Source of the DNA: Sipunculus nudus
Taxonomy: Eukaryota > Annelida > Sipuncula > Golfingiida > Sipunculidae
DNA length: 64,000 nt
Reading direction: 5' to 3'
Assembly (NCBI GenBank): GCA_026874595.1
Contig: CM049306.1
Location: 79,572,142-79,636,141 of the forward strand
Shown here: in pieces, positions 36,405-48,620 of the stretch
How the letters are laid out: each line of letters begins with the position of its first letter
Numbering within the stretch: the first letter of the stretch is position 1
Made by a program: the position numbers and the translations under genes
The notes under the pieces: generated by a model
Database searches by the model: none
What the model saw: the letters and a program-made list of their open reading frames with translations, nothing else
Told to the model about the DNA's origin: nothing

Positions 36405-36880
36405 TACCTCCGCAAAGCAGCAGGAGTTATGTTTTTGTTGGCGCTGGTTTGTCTGTTGGTTTGTCTGTAAGCAACATCACTAAAAAAAGTCATTAAAGGA
36501 TGTTGATGAAATTTTAAGGATAGCTCTGCAATAATATAAGAAACAATTGATTCAATTTTTGGGGTTGTCCATGCGTAAATAACCCTGGACTGAATGTTTT
36601 ATGGGGTTTTATAGCACATTTGTTTACACTGGAACGTAGCATGTCATGATATGGCCAACTTTGGAGTGCGAGTCGTTATAAAACAGACGTAACGTCACCA
36701 AGGACAATGACATCACTCAAAGGGTACATGCCGTTTCTCTTTAAGGTCTAAGTAAATTAAAGTACAGCATAGGAGCCAGTTTAATAAGGGAAAATGTTGC
36801 ATTTTTTACAAAGCAACATGAGTGTTATGAGCTGCCTTTGTGGAGGTCTGCGCTCTCTGAGCACATTTCTAGTCTTTAAA
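36405..36880 (+). repeat. Family E-like repeat (ACCTCCGC ... GGAGGTCTGCGCTCTC), copy E2
   Basis: It opens TTTACCTCCGCAAAGCAG, GTTTTTGTTGGCGCTGGTTTGTCTG and closes GTGGAGGTCTGCGCTCTCTGAGCAC, with inverse-complementary ends (ACCTCCGC / G(T)GGAGGT). The internal GATGTTGATGAAATTTTAAGGATAG is typical of this repeat type. Confidence 0.65.
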
Positions 36881-38109
36881 AGTTCTGTTCAGTAGCCTAT
36901 TGAAATGTACATATTCTGAAAGCTCAGAAAGTGCTTTACATCATAGTATTAGGAAACTTCGGTTTCTCAATATTAGTTGATTTTATCTGGATTTTAAAAA
37001 AAATTCAATTAATTATATATTAATCTGAATAAAATCATTTATTCTAGCATATCTGTGGCAGATAATGAATACCTCAAGGTATCAAGCAACAATATGGATG
37101 AAACTCCAAACAAATTGTATTATTTGTAGTATAACTTTTATAATTATGATTTTATTTGTATTAAGTGTTAACTGTACATTGATAAAACCTTTTTTTAATT
37201 CCCTCCATAAAGTCCCACCATTCAATAAAGGCTAAAAAAAAATTATGCTTTTTACAGCACAAATGCTTAAAACACCATATGCTGCTAATGGAATATTTTG
37301 AACAATGAATGTGTATAAATATCAATCTAAAATAAAGATAGATAAACCAATCTTACTGTTTAATCTTTCAAATTTAGGGTGTACAGGTTTTTGTGCCTAC
37401 TGTGCAAGTGCTCCAGCAATTGTATATTAATTTATTTTTATTTGTGCAGTTTATGCCTGGTTTTGTAATGAAACAATAACAATCATTGAATAATTTCCAT
37501 ACAGTCAGAAATCAACTTTTCATTAATTTTTAAGCTAGTGCCTGAACATACATTTTATAGCTATGATGTTAAAAGTTTTGTAAAATTAATTCGTAACCTG
37601 TTTAACCCTTTACTGTTTGTAATTGGTTGTCATAAAACACCCCACTTACTGTTCAGATTACTTTTAGGTTTCTCACACCCTGAATTTTGTCACACTGTAC
37701 ATTAATGTTATGATCGATAACCTGTTCAGTTTTTGGTGGAATCTAATGAAATTTTTAACACATTTTACAGAGATACCAAGCAAGAGGTTAATGACTAAAT
37801 CAATCATAAATTTCATATAAATCTATTATTAGAACCAGGTAAACCAGGTAAATTCAGGTAAGTATAGTGTCTTTGTTGTTTTAGCATATATGTACATAAA
37901 TGTCTGCAGTATATCCAAGTGAAGACGTAGCAGAATTGAGAACCAATAAGGGAATTATCATCCACCGGTACCTGGTGTATTGTCATGGAAGATCTAGGTA
38001 AAACAGGTTAATGAATTATGATTAAGATTATTAAAGTAATGTAGGTGTGGAGTGCTGAAATAAATTAGACAAAACCATATATAATTTGTTCCAAGATATG
38101 TATAAGAAT
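36881..38109. other. Intergenic, AT-rich
   Basis: No gene or strong repeat seen. Very AT-rich sequence. Confidence 0.4.
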
Positions 38110-39402
38110 AACTAGATATTTCTTGGCACCACAGGTGCCATAGTATCCCAAGACAATTAATCCCCCCCCCCTTTAAGAATAGGCCCCCCATCTTCAGCAA
38201 CAATTAATATAAGATCACTCTCATAGAAAAGGTCACTCTCAAAGAAAAGGTCATGACCCCAATTTCAATATACATCATCCCCTAACCCATGTCTATGTAT
38301 ATGCATAATATGAAAGAAATCTGTCCATTAGTTTTTGACTTATAATGCTCACAGTACTGTTAAGTGGCAATGAGGGGGGATTAAACAGCATAAAAACAAG
38401 TAAAAGAATAACAGGTGGCGCTACCAGTTTCCGGTATACATGACTACACTATCCAAGATCTTCAGTCAAGTTGATTTTTGGACCAATCCATGTATCACTT
38501 ATTGAGATATTAATGATTTTGTGTGATTTTCACCATATATGGCAATATTCAAGGTCAAGGCCACTCTAATAGGAAAGGTCAAGACCCCAATTTATATATA
38601 TATCATCCGATAATCCATGTCTATGTATATGCATAATATGAATGAAATCTGTCCAATAGTTTTTGACTTATAATGCTCACAGTACTGTTAAGCGGCAATG
38701 ATGGGGGTAGTAAACGGCATGAAAACAAGTAAAAGAATAACAGGTGGCTCCACCAGTTTCCGGCACATGACAATACTATCCAAGGTCTTCAGTCAATTTG
38801 ATTACTGGACCAATCCATGCATCCCTTATTGAGATATTAATCTTTTTGTGTGATTTTCACTATATATGGCAATATTCAAGGTCAAGGCCATATCATAGGA
38901 AAGGTCATGACCCCAATTTAAATAAACATATTCCGATAACCCATATCTATGTATATGCATTATATGAAAGAAATCTGTCCATTTATTTTTGACTTATAAT
39001 GCTAACAGTACTGTTAAGTGGCAATGATGGGGGTATTAAACGGCTCGAAAACAAGTAAAAGAATAACAGGTGGCGCCACTTGTTTCTGGCACATGACAAT
39101 ACTATCAAAGATCTTTGATCAAGTTGATTTTTGGACCAATCCATGCATCCCTTATTGAGATATTAATGATTTTGTGTGATTTTCCCAAAAATTGGACCTA
39201 TTCAAGGTCAAGGACACTCTCCTAGTAAAGGTCATGACCTCATTTTAAAAAGGTTCGTCCTCTCACCCATATCTATACATATACCAAGTTTGGTAAAGAT
39301 CCGTGAAATATGTTTTGAGTTATCGCACCAACAAGATTTATACGGCGGCAGCGGGACCGGCATGAAAACATATTATCCCCCGACTTTGTCTGGGATTACA
39401 AT
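38110..39402 (+). repeat. Family C element, copy C1
   Basis: The left hairpin is GGCACC (38125-38130) / GGTGCC (38134-38139), then TAGTATCCCAAGACAATTAA and a C run. Modules of about 300 bp repeat GATATTAATGATTTTGTGTG, TATTCAAGGTCAAGGCC, AAAGGTCATGACCCCAATTT, CTTATAATGCTCACAGTACTG and AACAGGTGGCGCtACCAG. The right end is GGCGGCAGCGGGACCGGC, ATGAAAACATA and the hairpin ATCCCC...GGGAT (39374-39396). Confidence 0.85.
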
Positions 39403-40867
39403 AATTGTATATTAAACATGAAATATTATGTTGATTACAAATAAGGATCCAATTGCCACATCCTATCTGTTCAGGTATGAAAACTAATTAAGACCAGGTG
39501 AGCTTCAAAGAAAGGTGGAAAAAAAGTCACATTCACAGATTTACTCATCAAATATGTATAAAATACAATGGAAGATCGCCAAAAGTTTGACAGAATGGTA
39601 AAATCTAACATTTCTACCCATTTTTCCACCTTTGTTATGTTTACTTAGATTGTTTTGGTACTCCCGGTATAGAGTATATCACGTTTATGTTGCCCATCCA
39701 GGGGAATCTCCGTTGCATTGCATTATGGTAATCCAGTGTCAAAATGATGTCAGACATCTTTTTTTTATCTAAATTCATAAGAAAAATTCTCTAATTTAAG
39801 TAACTTAAGTTGACTGAACTTTATTTTTTATTTATTTTGTTCAAAACATTCTAAAATTTGTCAAAGCATGATGTCTATTAAGCGGCAAGTCTGACGGCCA
39901 CCATCTTGAAAAATGATGACATCGCTCATCCTTCATAACAAGCAACATAAACACAAAATGTTTTAAGGAATGAAAAATATTCACATTTGAAGTACAGAAT
40001 GATAATAATGCAGATAGATACCAATCTTTTGTGTAAGTTTGGTATGGTTTATTGTTATAACCATGTCGCAAGTTCAGTTGAAACATTGTGTTTGTTGACA
40101 TCACGGGTGTCCCTTGCCGACGCCATTCAACCAATCTTCTTTCCAACAGAGTCTAAATAAGAATTTTATGAATATTAATGAGAATTTCCCAGGTAAATGA
40201 ATAAAAAAATTATCAACTTTATGGTAGGGAATTCCTGGAACCATATAGAACCGAAATTAATTCTGTCCAACGTTAGTTTTACCTCCTAGACCGAGCTAAC
40301 ACTGGGAGTTCTTAGTGTCCAACCTGAGTGCATTTTGGTGCGTTATGAAATGATGAGGGGGTGTCATGTGACGTGGCTTATAGTGGTATCACAGGTTTTA
40401 AACGGTTAATGTATTTTCGAAGATCTGTTATAATATATCTATTCCAAATTGTGTTATATTCATTCTAGGTACATGTAACTTAAATACTGACAGGTCAGGA
40501 AGGGCCCACGAAAAGGCCCTTAGACTTCCAGTGTGGGCTGAGTGATGCTTGAAGAAATATAATAATTAAAGGACCTAATTACATGCACAGACAGAGGCAA
40601 CTGACCCAAAACAGTATTTAAACATCTGAACCAAGATTGAAAGGTCTGCATCAGTGATAGTCAGGGAAGGTGTAGGAGAGGAATAATCCAAAACAGCAGA
40701 GGCATAATTACATCTGATGTATCAAAATGTAAGCCTAGTCAGCATATAAATCAGTACGGTGGTCCTTCGATCTTCACCTGAGAACTTATGATGTCAAATC
40801 AGTATGATTCTTCCCCTGTTGTCAGATAATCCAAAAGTGAAAGATTTTGGATGAAACAATTACAATT
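39403..40867. other. Intergenic; possible promoter-like patch
   Basis: Between 39655 and 40145 the sequence is less AT-rich and includes GACGGCCACCATCTTG, GCCGACGCCATTCAACCAATC (a CCAAT box) and TGATGTCA-like words. A hairpin AGGGCC-CACGAAAA-GGCCCT lies near 40501-40520. No coding frame is convincing. Confidence 0.25.
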
Positions 40868-41232
40868 AGTACCTCCAAAGTGCGGTGTCCTCTAACCTCA
40901 TTAAATTAGGGTGGATTTTGCTGGAAATCGAACATGGGCAAGATAATCTATTGACTAACATTTCTGTTGAGTTTTATTATAATTGATCATATTCCTTGTT
41001 ACAAGTTATCATGGTGACACCACAAGTGACTTCTGACTGTATTAAATATGCGCCAATTTTGCCCTTTATCGAACTCAGGCGATATAATTTTTTTGGTAAG
41101 TAGTTATGGTAAGTTTCATAAAAATCCATCAAAGCACCAGTAAGTTACTAGTACCAAGGTGACACTAAATGTTTACAAACAGACCATGGGTATACAATAA
41201 TGCGTCCCGTCATAGATGGGTGCATAAAAATG
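40868..41232 (+). repeat. Family D element, copy D2 (partial)
   Basis: CCTCTAACCTCATTAAATT, GATTTTGCTGGAAATCG, CAAGATAATCTATTGACTAACATTTCT, GGTGACACCACAA and the end CAGACCATGGGTATACAATAA...CGTCCCGTCATAGATGGGTG match D3 in order. The left hairpin is missing. Confidence 0.75.
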
Positions 41233-42189
41233 TGTCATTTTCATCCTTAAACTGTATATTAATAACTTTAGAATGGTAAAGTTGAGATAAGTAGAAAAGT
41301 TACAATCATGATTGCAAAATATTCATTTTATATTTAAAACTATATAAATGGCAACTGCACATAGGTTGGTGCCATTATTGGAAACATGACAACAAAACAC
41401 ATCATGCACAGAAATAATAGAGCATAAGTACATGATTGTGTGTGGATACTGGGCATGAACCTGTACTGCATGATTCTTTATATGATCCACAGTACCACAG
41501 ATTACATGCTCCCAGACTCATTTCATCCCAGGATCAAGGGACTTCCCATCAAGACTAAGACATAAATATTAATACAGCATGGTTCCTGCTAATTATCAAA
41601 TGACGGTGCAGCAGTAAACACAACTAAATATCAATAGATCTGAATTATTCACATCACTGTCAGTTTGTAAAAGGGGTGCCCCAGATCCAACACATATGTA
41701 ATATGATAGACTGGGGGCATGTTCTATTACAAGTCTTTAGGAAGGTTAGCCATTCTATTGTCGTGTGTCTTTAAATTAAGGGTGTGGGTAAGGGGCGGGG
41801 TATTTTAGTGGGGTGTGTCTTCTAAACTCTTTGCTTTGTACTCTAATTTTGGGGGTAACCACACCATTATAGCCCACCAACTCTCTGACCACAATTAAAT
41901 TTTCCTCTTTGGGAAGTGGGATATTTAATAATATTTTGCACTAACATATATGTACCCCATAAACCTGTACTTTTCAAAGGGACCCTGATGCTTTACCTAT
42001 TCATGAGTCATGTCAAATTATCATGCATACATATATACATACACATATGTAGCCATAGCCATGTCTCATTTACATATGAACTAAGCAGGGTGCAGCCAAT
42101 TGTCTCATAACCTCAGATATGGGGCCTCAGATAACTTCATGCTAACAAAATTTAAAATTTTCATTCATTTTATTTGTAACAATAAAAAC

Positions 42190-42722
42190 AAGAGCACAAC
42201 AAATGTGCATATATGCCTGTTGTGTATCTGGGGACCTCTGACCTCATTAAATATGCGTGAATTTTCATGAAAAAGTAATTCAGGTGAGAGAAACTCTATT
42301 GGTAAATATGTATAACGAGCTTCATGAAAACTCGTAGGATTTTTTATAAGTCATCAAAGTGCCTCTGAAGTACAGAGACCTCTAACCTCATTAAATTTGC
42401 ATGAATTTTGCTGGAAATCATACTTAGGCGAGATATTTCATTGATTAACATTTCTAATGAGTTTATCAAAATCCTTCATATTTTTCATAAGTTATCGCAG
42501 CGACACTACAAAGTAGCCTAGTGACTTGTGACCTTATTACATTTGTGAGAATGTTGCCCTTAATCAAACTTGGAGAGTTAATCTGTGAGTACGTAGTCAT
42601 GGTGAGTTTTGTGAAAATCAATGAAAGCCCAAGTAAGTTATTGCAGCAACACTTAAACTAACAGACGTAAAGACGGACGGTGGGTATACCATTTTACTCC
42701 CGTCATATAATGGGTGTATACC
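42190..42722 (+). repeat. Family D element, copy D3 (complete)
   Basis: The left hairpin is CACAACA (42195-42201) / TGTTGTG (42218-42224). Three modules of 120-130 bp follow, beginning GACCTCTnACCTCATTAAAT. Then comes ACAGACGTAAAGACGGACGG and a right hairpin GGTATAC (42683-42689) / GTATACC (42716-42722), extended by CATT/AATG. Confidence 0.8.
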
Positions 42723-43654
42723 AATGCTAATATAACATTAAAGCACAAGGTCTGTGCAAGATTTTGATCAAATCATTGATAAAAGTTGGAACAGTAACAG
42801 GTTAAATGAAGCAGTTACTGTGATAACTTGTACATGGATATTAATATTCTATGTGAACATAATCATTAACACCATATTGAGGTTTAATTATTAAGCGTAA
42901 TAAATGTATAAACATTATCTTAAATCAATGATAAACTTTCAGAAATATTCTATTTTTATTACTCATATCTATAAAGAAATGAGTAAATCATTAATCATGA
43001 TCAGTGGGGGCCTCCCTGTATTAATCTTGTAGCCCAGGACCTCCTAAATTTGGCACTGATATTTAGGTCTTGTGTGGTTCACAGCACAATGTCACTTACC
43101 TCAACATAATAACTTATGTATGACTATATATGAGCATTAAAGTCACTGCCTGTTCTCCAGTGAAAACTGATATGTGAAAGTTTTCTATCATGCACATGTC
43201 AAATAATAATGTCACACCATTCTGCACAAAATTCACTAAATTCTTTAAAGAAAATAACAAGTTGGTTTAATAAAACAGGTACTAGCTTCAGGCCACAAAG
43301 TGGCGGTATCCCATGCAACATAACAGATTCTGATTAGTCTTGTGCATGATAACATATTTAATACTACATGTTTTTCACTCTTTGATCTACCTGTTATAAA
43401 ACATGCCCTGTCACACCCTGTTGTTCAGCTAATTTACCCAGTTTAACCCTTGGTGTACTTGGTCACCCCTTGCAACCACCTATGTCTGCATGCCATGGTG
43501 GCTTGTCTAAAGAAATAATCCATGACCCATCGATACTGATGTGAAGGATTTCTGTGACACCTGGATAAACTTTAAACCTGAACGCCTAATCAGCATAGGA
43601 CCGAACTAAATGTTTAGTAGTACAACTACCTTGATACCCCCACCAGGATCTCCC
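42723..43654. other. Intergenic, nothing recognised
   Basis: AT-rich, no exon or repeat recognised. Confidence 0.35.
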
Positions 43655-44250
43655 TAAAGCCCCTTTCACACAATCACGGATAGCATCACGGATCATCCCG
43701 GATCATCGTTCCGGATCATCCGTGTTGACTCCGTCATCACCGTGTAAACTCCGGGCATCACCGTGTTAACACCGTGTTGCATCCATAGTGATCCTTGGCG
43801 CACCGGCTTGTTCGGAGAAAAAATTAAACCTGCACAATTTTTCGTCTCGAAGTACACGGATTAAAAATCATCCGGTTCACTCCTTGTTGGCACCGTGCAC
43901 CTCCGTGTAGCCACCGTATACATCTGGGAGTCACCGTGTAGCCACCGGGAGCTCCGTATTGAGACCGGCACTCTCCGGGTGCAGGTTTCAGTTTTTTCTC
44001 CGATCATGCTGGTGCACCAAGGATCACTACTGATGCAACACAGTGTTCACACGGTAATACCCGGTGTTTACACGGCGATTCTGTAGATAACACGGATTAT
44101 TCCGGAACGATGCTCCGGGATTATCCGTGTTGCTATCAGTGAATACGTGAAAGCCCCATTTACGAAATTGTGCTGCTGTCCCCGGAACACCACGGATTAA
44201 GGTCCAGGGTGATATCTGTTACTATCCGTGAATGTGTGAAAGGGGCTTTA
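43655..44250. mobile_element. 596-bp foldback / MITE element
   Basis: Terminal inverted repeats TAAAGCCCCTTTCACACA(A/T)TCACGGATAG match in 28 of 29 positions (43655-43683 against 44222-44250). Inverted similarity continues inward over most of the element (TCCGGATCATCCGTG against CACGGATTATTCCGGA; GCATCCATAGTGATCCTTGG against CCAAGGATCACTACTGATGC; CGGAGAAAAAA against TTTTTTCTCCG). The loop is packed with CACCGTGT/CCGTGTA words. TA lies at both outer edges and could be the target duplication. GC content is far above the neighbourhood. No ORF of note. Confidence 0.9.
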
Positions 44251-44284
44251 TAAAGCATTCATGTGTTGTACTTCAGTGCATGTC

Positions 44285-44430
44285 ACACTTCAGCAGCACA
44301 ATTGCAAGTGGTGCCACAAGTCTTATATATATGACAAATATGCCCAATTTCTAGCTGATATGTCAAATCCCTCCTGAGCAATAATCAGTGATATAAACTG
44401 TGCAACAGTACTCCAGCCATCACTGATATT
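44285..44430 (+). repeat. Lone degenerate family B half-module
   Basis: CAATTGCAAGTGGTGCCACAAG, ATGACAAATATGCCCAATTTC and GATATGTCAAATCCCTCCTGAG follow the B half-module order. Confidence 0.5.
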
Positions 44431-44459
44431 GTATTTTTGGCCAAATGACTAAGTTCAGC

Positions 44460-46069
44460 TTCCTGTAACTCAGCCGAAATTCACTAAACTGGAACCATTT
44501 GAACAAACTTGAGAGAGATTGTTTCAGGGATTATGTCTGTGAAATATTGAACAATTTGACAGTTTCGGAGAAGAAGATTTTTAAAGTTTTTTAGCTTTTT
44601 CTCTACAATATCTAAGTAAATGCAGATAGCAAAAAAAAATTAGTGAAATCTGATAATTTTTTAGATGACTGATTTTTAGATAAAATTTGGTAATGTCAGC
44701 TCCTGCTATTTTTGAGATAGTATGGGTTAATGTATGAACATGCCACACCATCACATGAGCTCACAGGTTTGCTTGAAGTACCTGACTAACTAGATTATTA
44801 TTTGGTTTCCAATCAGAAAGGGAATACAGACATGTTCAGAAAAGGGTACAGTTGCTTATTTTCTATGTTAACACAGGATATTTACTAAACAGGCAAACAC
44901 ACAGGACTTTGCCCTAGCTATTAATAAAATCCCTGACAGCTCAGACGCCTATATTCTTTTTCTTTGACATAATTTAAGAAATGTGTCAGTAGAAACAATG
45001 TGGACAAAAATGCATTCCTTTGGAAAGTCAATTAATGTAATAAAATTATCTGTGTAATAGAAAGATATAGAAATAAAATTGATTATTTTTAACATGCTGG
45101 GAAAGCTTTTTATGAAAAGTGACACCATTTGGTCTATTTTTAGTCATGAAGGGTAATTATTCCATTTAAGTTGATGGGAAAGCTACAGAGATCAAGACTG
45201 GGAAAACTGGGTAGCCGTGCCAGGCTAAATTGACAATTTCAGAGGGCGCGTTATGTGGGACAGTTCTCCACTGATGTCATGTTTCTTTACCGATAACTCC
45301 TACTGAATGTTTCCGCAAATGTCACAAATATCATGAAGGATGGGAGAAACAATGGAGCAGCTTCTACTGACTGTTACCACAGCGACAGCACTTATGATAC
45401 ACGAGCTCTTGTTTAATACGAATTGTTGAAGAAAACCAGAGACTGGTAATATGCTTTGGAGTCTTATAACACGATATGATATAGATTAACACCACCGTGG
45501 GCATCATCATCAAACTTTAAGAGCCCCAATGGAGCCACTTAAGGCTACTGATAACTGTATAATATACGAGGCTGGCGAGGAATGTTTGTGAAATGAAGGA
45601 TCAGATGATAAACCATAAGCATACTAAGGATAAAATAAATGACACAGCACTGCAGACGCCTTCTTTATCACTGCTACTAGCTCTGCTGTCACCTTGTAAA
45701 CAGCAGCCACTCAGACCCCTCAGGCAGTAAATCTCTAGCAGGCAAAAAATACTATAAATCCTGTCTACTTGAATATGAAATCCTGGTGAGGCTGTTTATG
45801 AATTCTTCATCATTATTCACACACTCGCTGTTTAGTGCTGTGTATAATTCATCTTGAAAGAAATAGACTAAAAAAAAAACAAGATATGATTCCAACAAAA
45901 GTGGACAACTTCATATCGTTGTCTAAGTGTACCAAGTACAAGCAGTTCCTTTATATCTGCGAGCAGGCCACTCATGAAATGCATATCTACAATTTTCACA
46001 TATGTGAAAAGAAACGACTCTTCCTCTTTTGAGACACACAAATGCAAACACAAACATCAGACTAGAGAT

Positions 46070-46104
<35 letters not shown>

Positions 46105-47629
46105 TTCAACCTTCTGAAGTTACAAGTTAAACACATAAAAATACAAATGTGGAAAAGAGATTTATACATACATTTTACACTATACACACACACACACACA
46201 TATAGACAGAGGCAGAAAATGAGAAAGAAGAAAAAGAGAGTGAAAGAAACAAATTATGTGTATTGAAAGGTATCATAATGTATGTATAACAGGTTGACAA
46301 ATAGTATATTAACACAGGCAAACATGTAAAACTTAACATAGAAACAGACAATAAAGTCAGCCATTTAGTTTTCAAAGCCTGGCCCTGATCCAATGAAGAA
46401 ACTTAAGAGTGGTTCTCACAGCGAGGCCTACCGCACATTCTGTGTATGAATCCCATTATCTTTTATAACAGTAATCAAGAGCCAGAATTCTCAACGTTAC
46501 ACTGTAAGTAAACAGTGTCCACTGTGGCTAGATCATGTTCCTTCATATGCATTTGATTACACCAACCACACAAGGTGTTTTAAACACAACAGAGGTAGTC
46601 TTTGCAGTTTTCAGAAATTAGCTGGAAGGTACGGTGTATAACACCACAGCATGGGCAAGTGACTCCCCCCATATAAATAGTGTTTTTCTCAGATTTCTGG
46701 ACAAACCACTTAGTACCACCAGAGTTGAAACAAAAGATTTGCAAACAGACCAAAGGCCCCCAAACTGCTAGCTTGTATTAAGGGCTCATATGCCATAACA
46801 CCTTTTTACTATAGAAACATTATCTGGCTATTGTCATGGGTTTCTGTTTATAGAAATATGGTGATCATATTTAAAAGTGTTTTCATAGCTAAGATGATTT
46901 ATCTGGGCATATGGCACCCTTTTATAATATAATAACCTTTAGTATAACCAGTTGCAATTTTATATAGTTTTAAATGTTTTGCACCATTATAACTTGATCA
47001 TGACATTTAAGGGTGAATTCAATAAACAATCCTTGCCAATTTATTAAACTTAAATGTGCAACCTTAATTGCACTTAGACAGAAAAGAAAGTATATCTGAT
47101 ATATGCAATTATATAAAGTTATATGCAAGTTTTTATATAGTTATAAATGTTTTGAATCATAATAATGTGATTATAACACTTGTGAAGTGTGATGTTAATA
47201 AACTATCCTTGCCTTTTATTAAATTTTAGTACAAGATGCAGCCTTAATTGCATTTAGATAGAAAAGATAAAATAAATCTGATGTAATTTACAGAGACAGA
47301 TAAGGGACACCAAAGCCATACAGGCAGAAAGAAACACAAATACAGGAATAAACAAATAAAAAGAGTACAAGCAGAGATTAATAAAAAGCATGCAAAAAAG
47401 CTAAATGAGATACAGGGGAAACTTCATGCTTTTTATATGAGCACTAATGAAATACAATCAAGGAAAATACTGGAACAGACAAAATTTAACATAGAAAAAA
47501 TGGAGTGATACTCTGATAATTAATGAATGTTGAAGAAAGAAATAAAAATTAATTAGGAACTGTTGGAAGAGTTGGAAGTGTTAGTCTTTTAGTACAACGG
47601 AACCATAAATCATAGAAATAAAAATAACT
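44460..47629. other. Intergenic with microsatellites
   Basis: A (GATA) tract lies at about 46069-46104 and a (CA)9 tract at 46183-46200. A pair of loosely similar segments sits near 46930-47070 and 47120-47260 (both with ACTATCCTTGCC/ACAATCCTTGCC and TTAATTGCA.TTAGA.AGAAAAGA), a local duplication about 190 bp apart. No gene seen. Confidence 0.5.
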
Positions 47630-48620
47630 AGGAAACCACTGGAAGTGATTCAGTCTGAAGGAAGTGGAAATTTGAGATCGTAGCTGATGAGCCAGTGGTT
47701 AAATCAAAGGGAACCATAAATTCAGAGACAGCAGCTGATGAGCTGGTAGATCAGTCTAAAGGAACTGGATTTCTAAATATTAGCTGCTGAACTGGTGGTC
47801 CAGTCTAAAGGAACCGTAAATCTAGAGATTGTAGCTGCTGAACTAGTGGTTCGGTCAAAAGGAACCAGGAATCTAGAGATTGTAGCTGATAAAATGATGA
47901 CTCAGTCTGTAGGTACCAGAAATCAAGAGATTGTAGCTGCTGAACTGTTGGTTTAGTCTGAAGGAAACAGCTAGGATATCTAGAGACTAACAATGATGAA
48001 TTGGTGTTTAATTCCATTAGAATCAGAAATTTAGAGACTAGTTGACAAATTGATGGCAGATGATGAATTGGTGTTTAATTCCATTAGAATCAGAAATCTA
48101 GAGACTAGCTAAAAATAGATGGCAGATGATGAATTGGTGTTTAATTCCATTTGAATAAGAAATTTAGAGACTAGTTGATGAGCTGATGGAAGATGATGAA
48201 TTGGTGTTTAATTCCATTTGAATCAGAAATTTAGAGACTAGTTGATGAGCTGATGGAAGATGATGAACTGGTGTTTAATTCCATTTGAATCAGAAATTTA
48301 GAGACTAGTTGATGAGCTGATGGAAGATGATGAACTGGTGTTTAATTCCACTTGAATCAGAAATTTAGAGACTAGCTGACAAGCTGATGGTTTAGACTAA
48401 AGGAACCAGATCTAGAGATCGAGTGATAGCAGTTGATGATCTTGAGCTGGTAATTCAGTCTATGGGAACCAGAAATCTAAAGACTGCAGTTGATTGTTAA
48501 ACAGGTTCAGAATTTCAAATTGTGGTTGAAAAGCTGATGGTTCATTCTGAGGCCCAGAAATGTATAGATGTATGATGAAGAGTTGATGATTTAATCTGAG
48601 GGGATCTAGAGACTCCAGCT
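47630..48620. repeat. Minisatellite, 67-bp units with divergent left part
   Basis: GAAATTTAGAGACTAG...GATGATGAA(T/C)TGGTGTTTAATTCCA recurs at 48021, 48088, 48154, 48221, 48288 and 48355, a period of 66-67 bp. To the left, older units (CTAGAGATTGTAGCTGCTGAACTGGTGGT-type) of about 64 bp are recognisable back to about 47630, and decayed ones extend right to about 48620. Confidence 0.9.

Noticed and set aside
39841-40146. 101-codon - strand frame
   Set aside because: Composition is uneven and no domain or splice context is visible; I could not support it as an exon or transposase.
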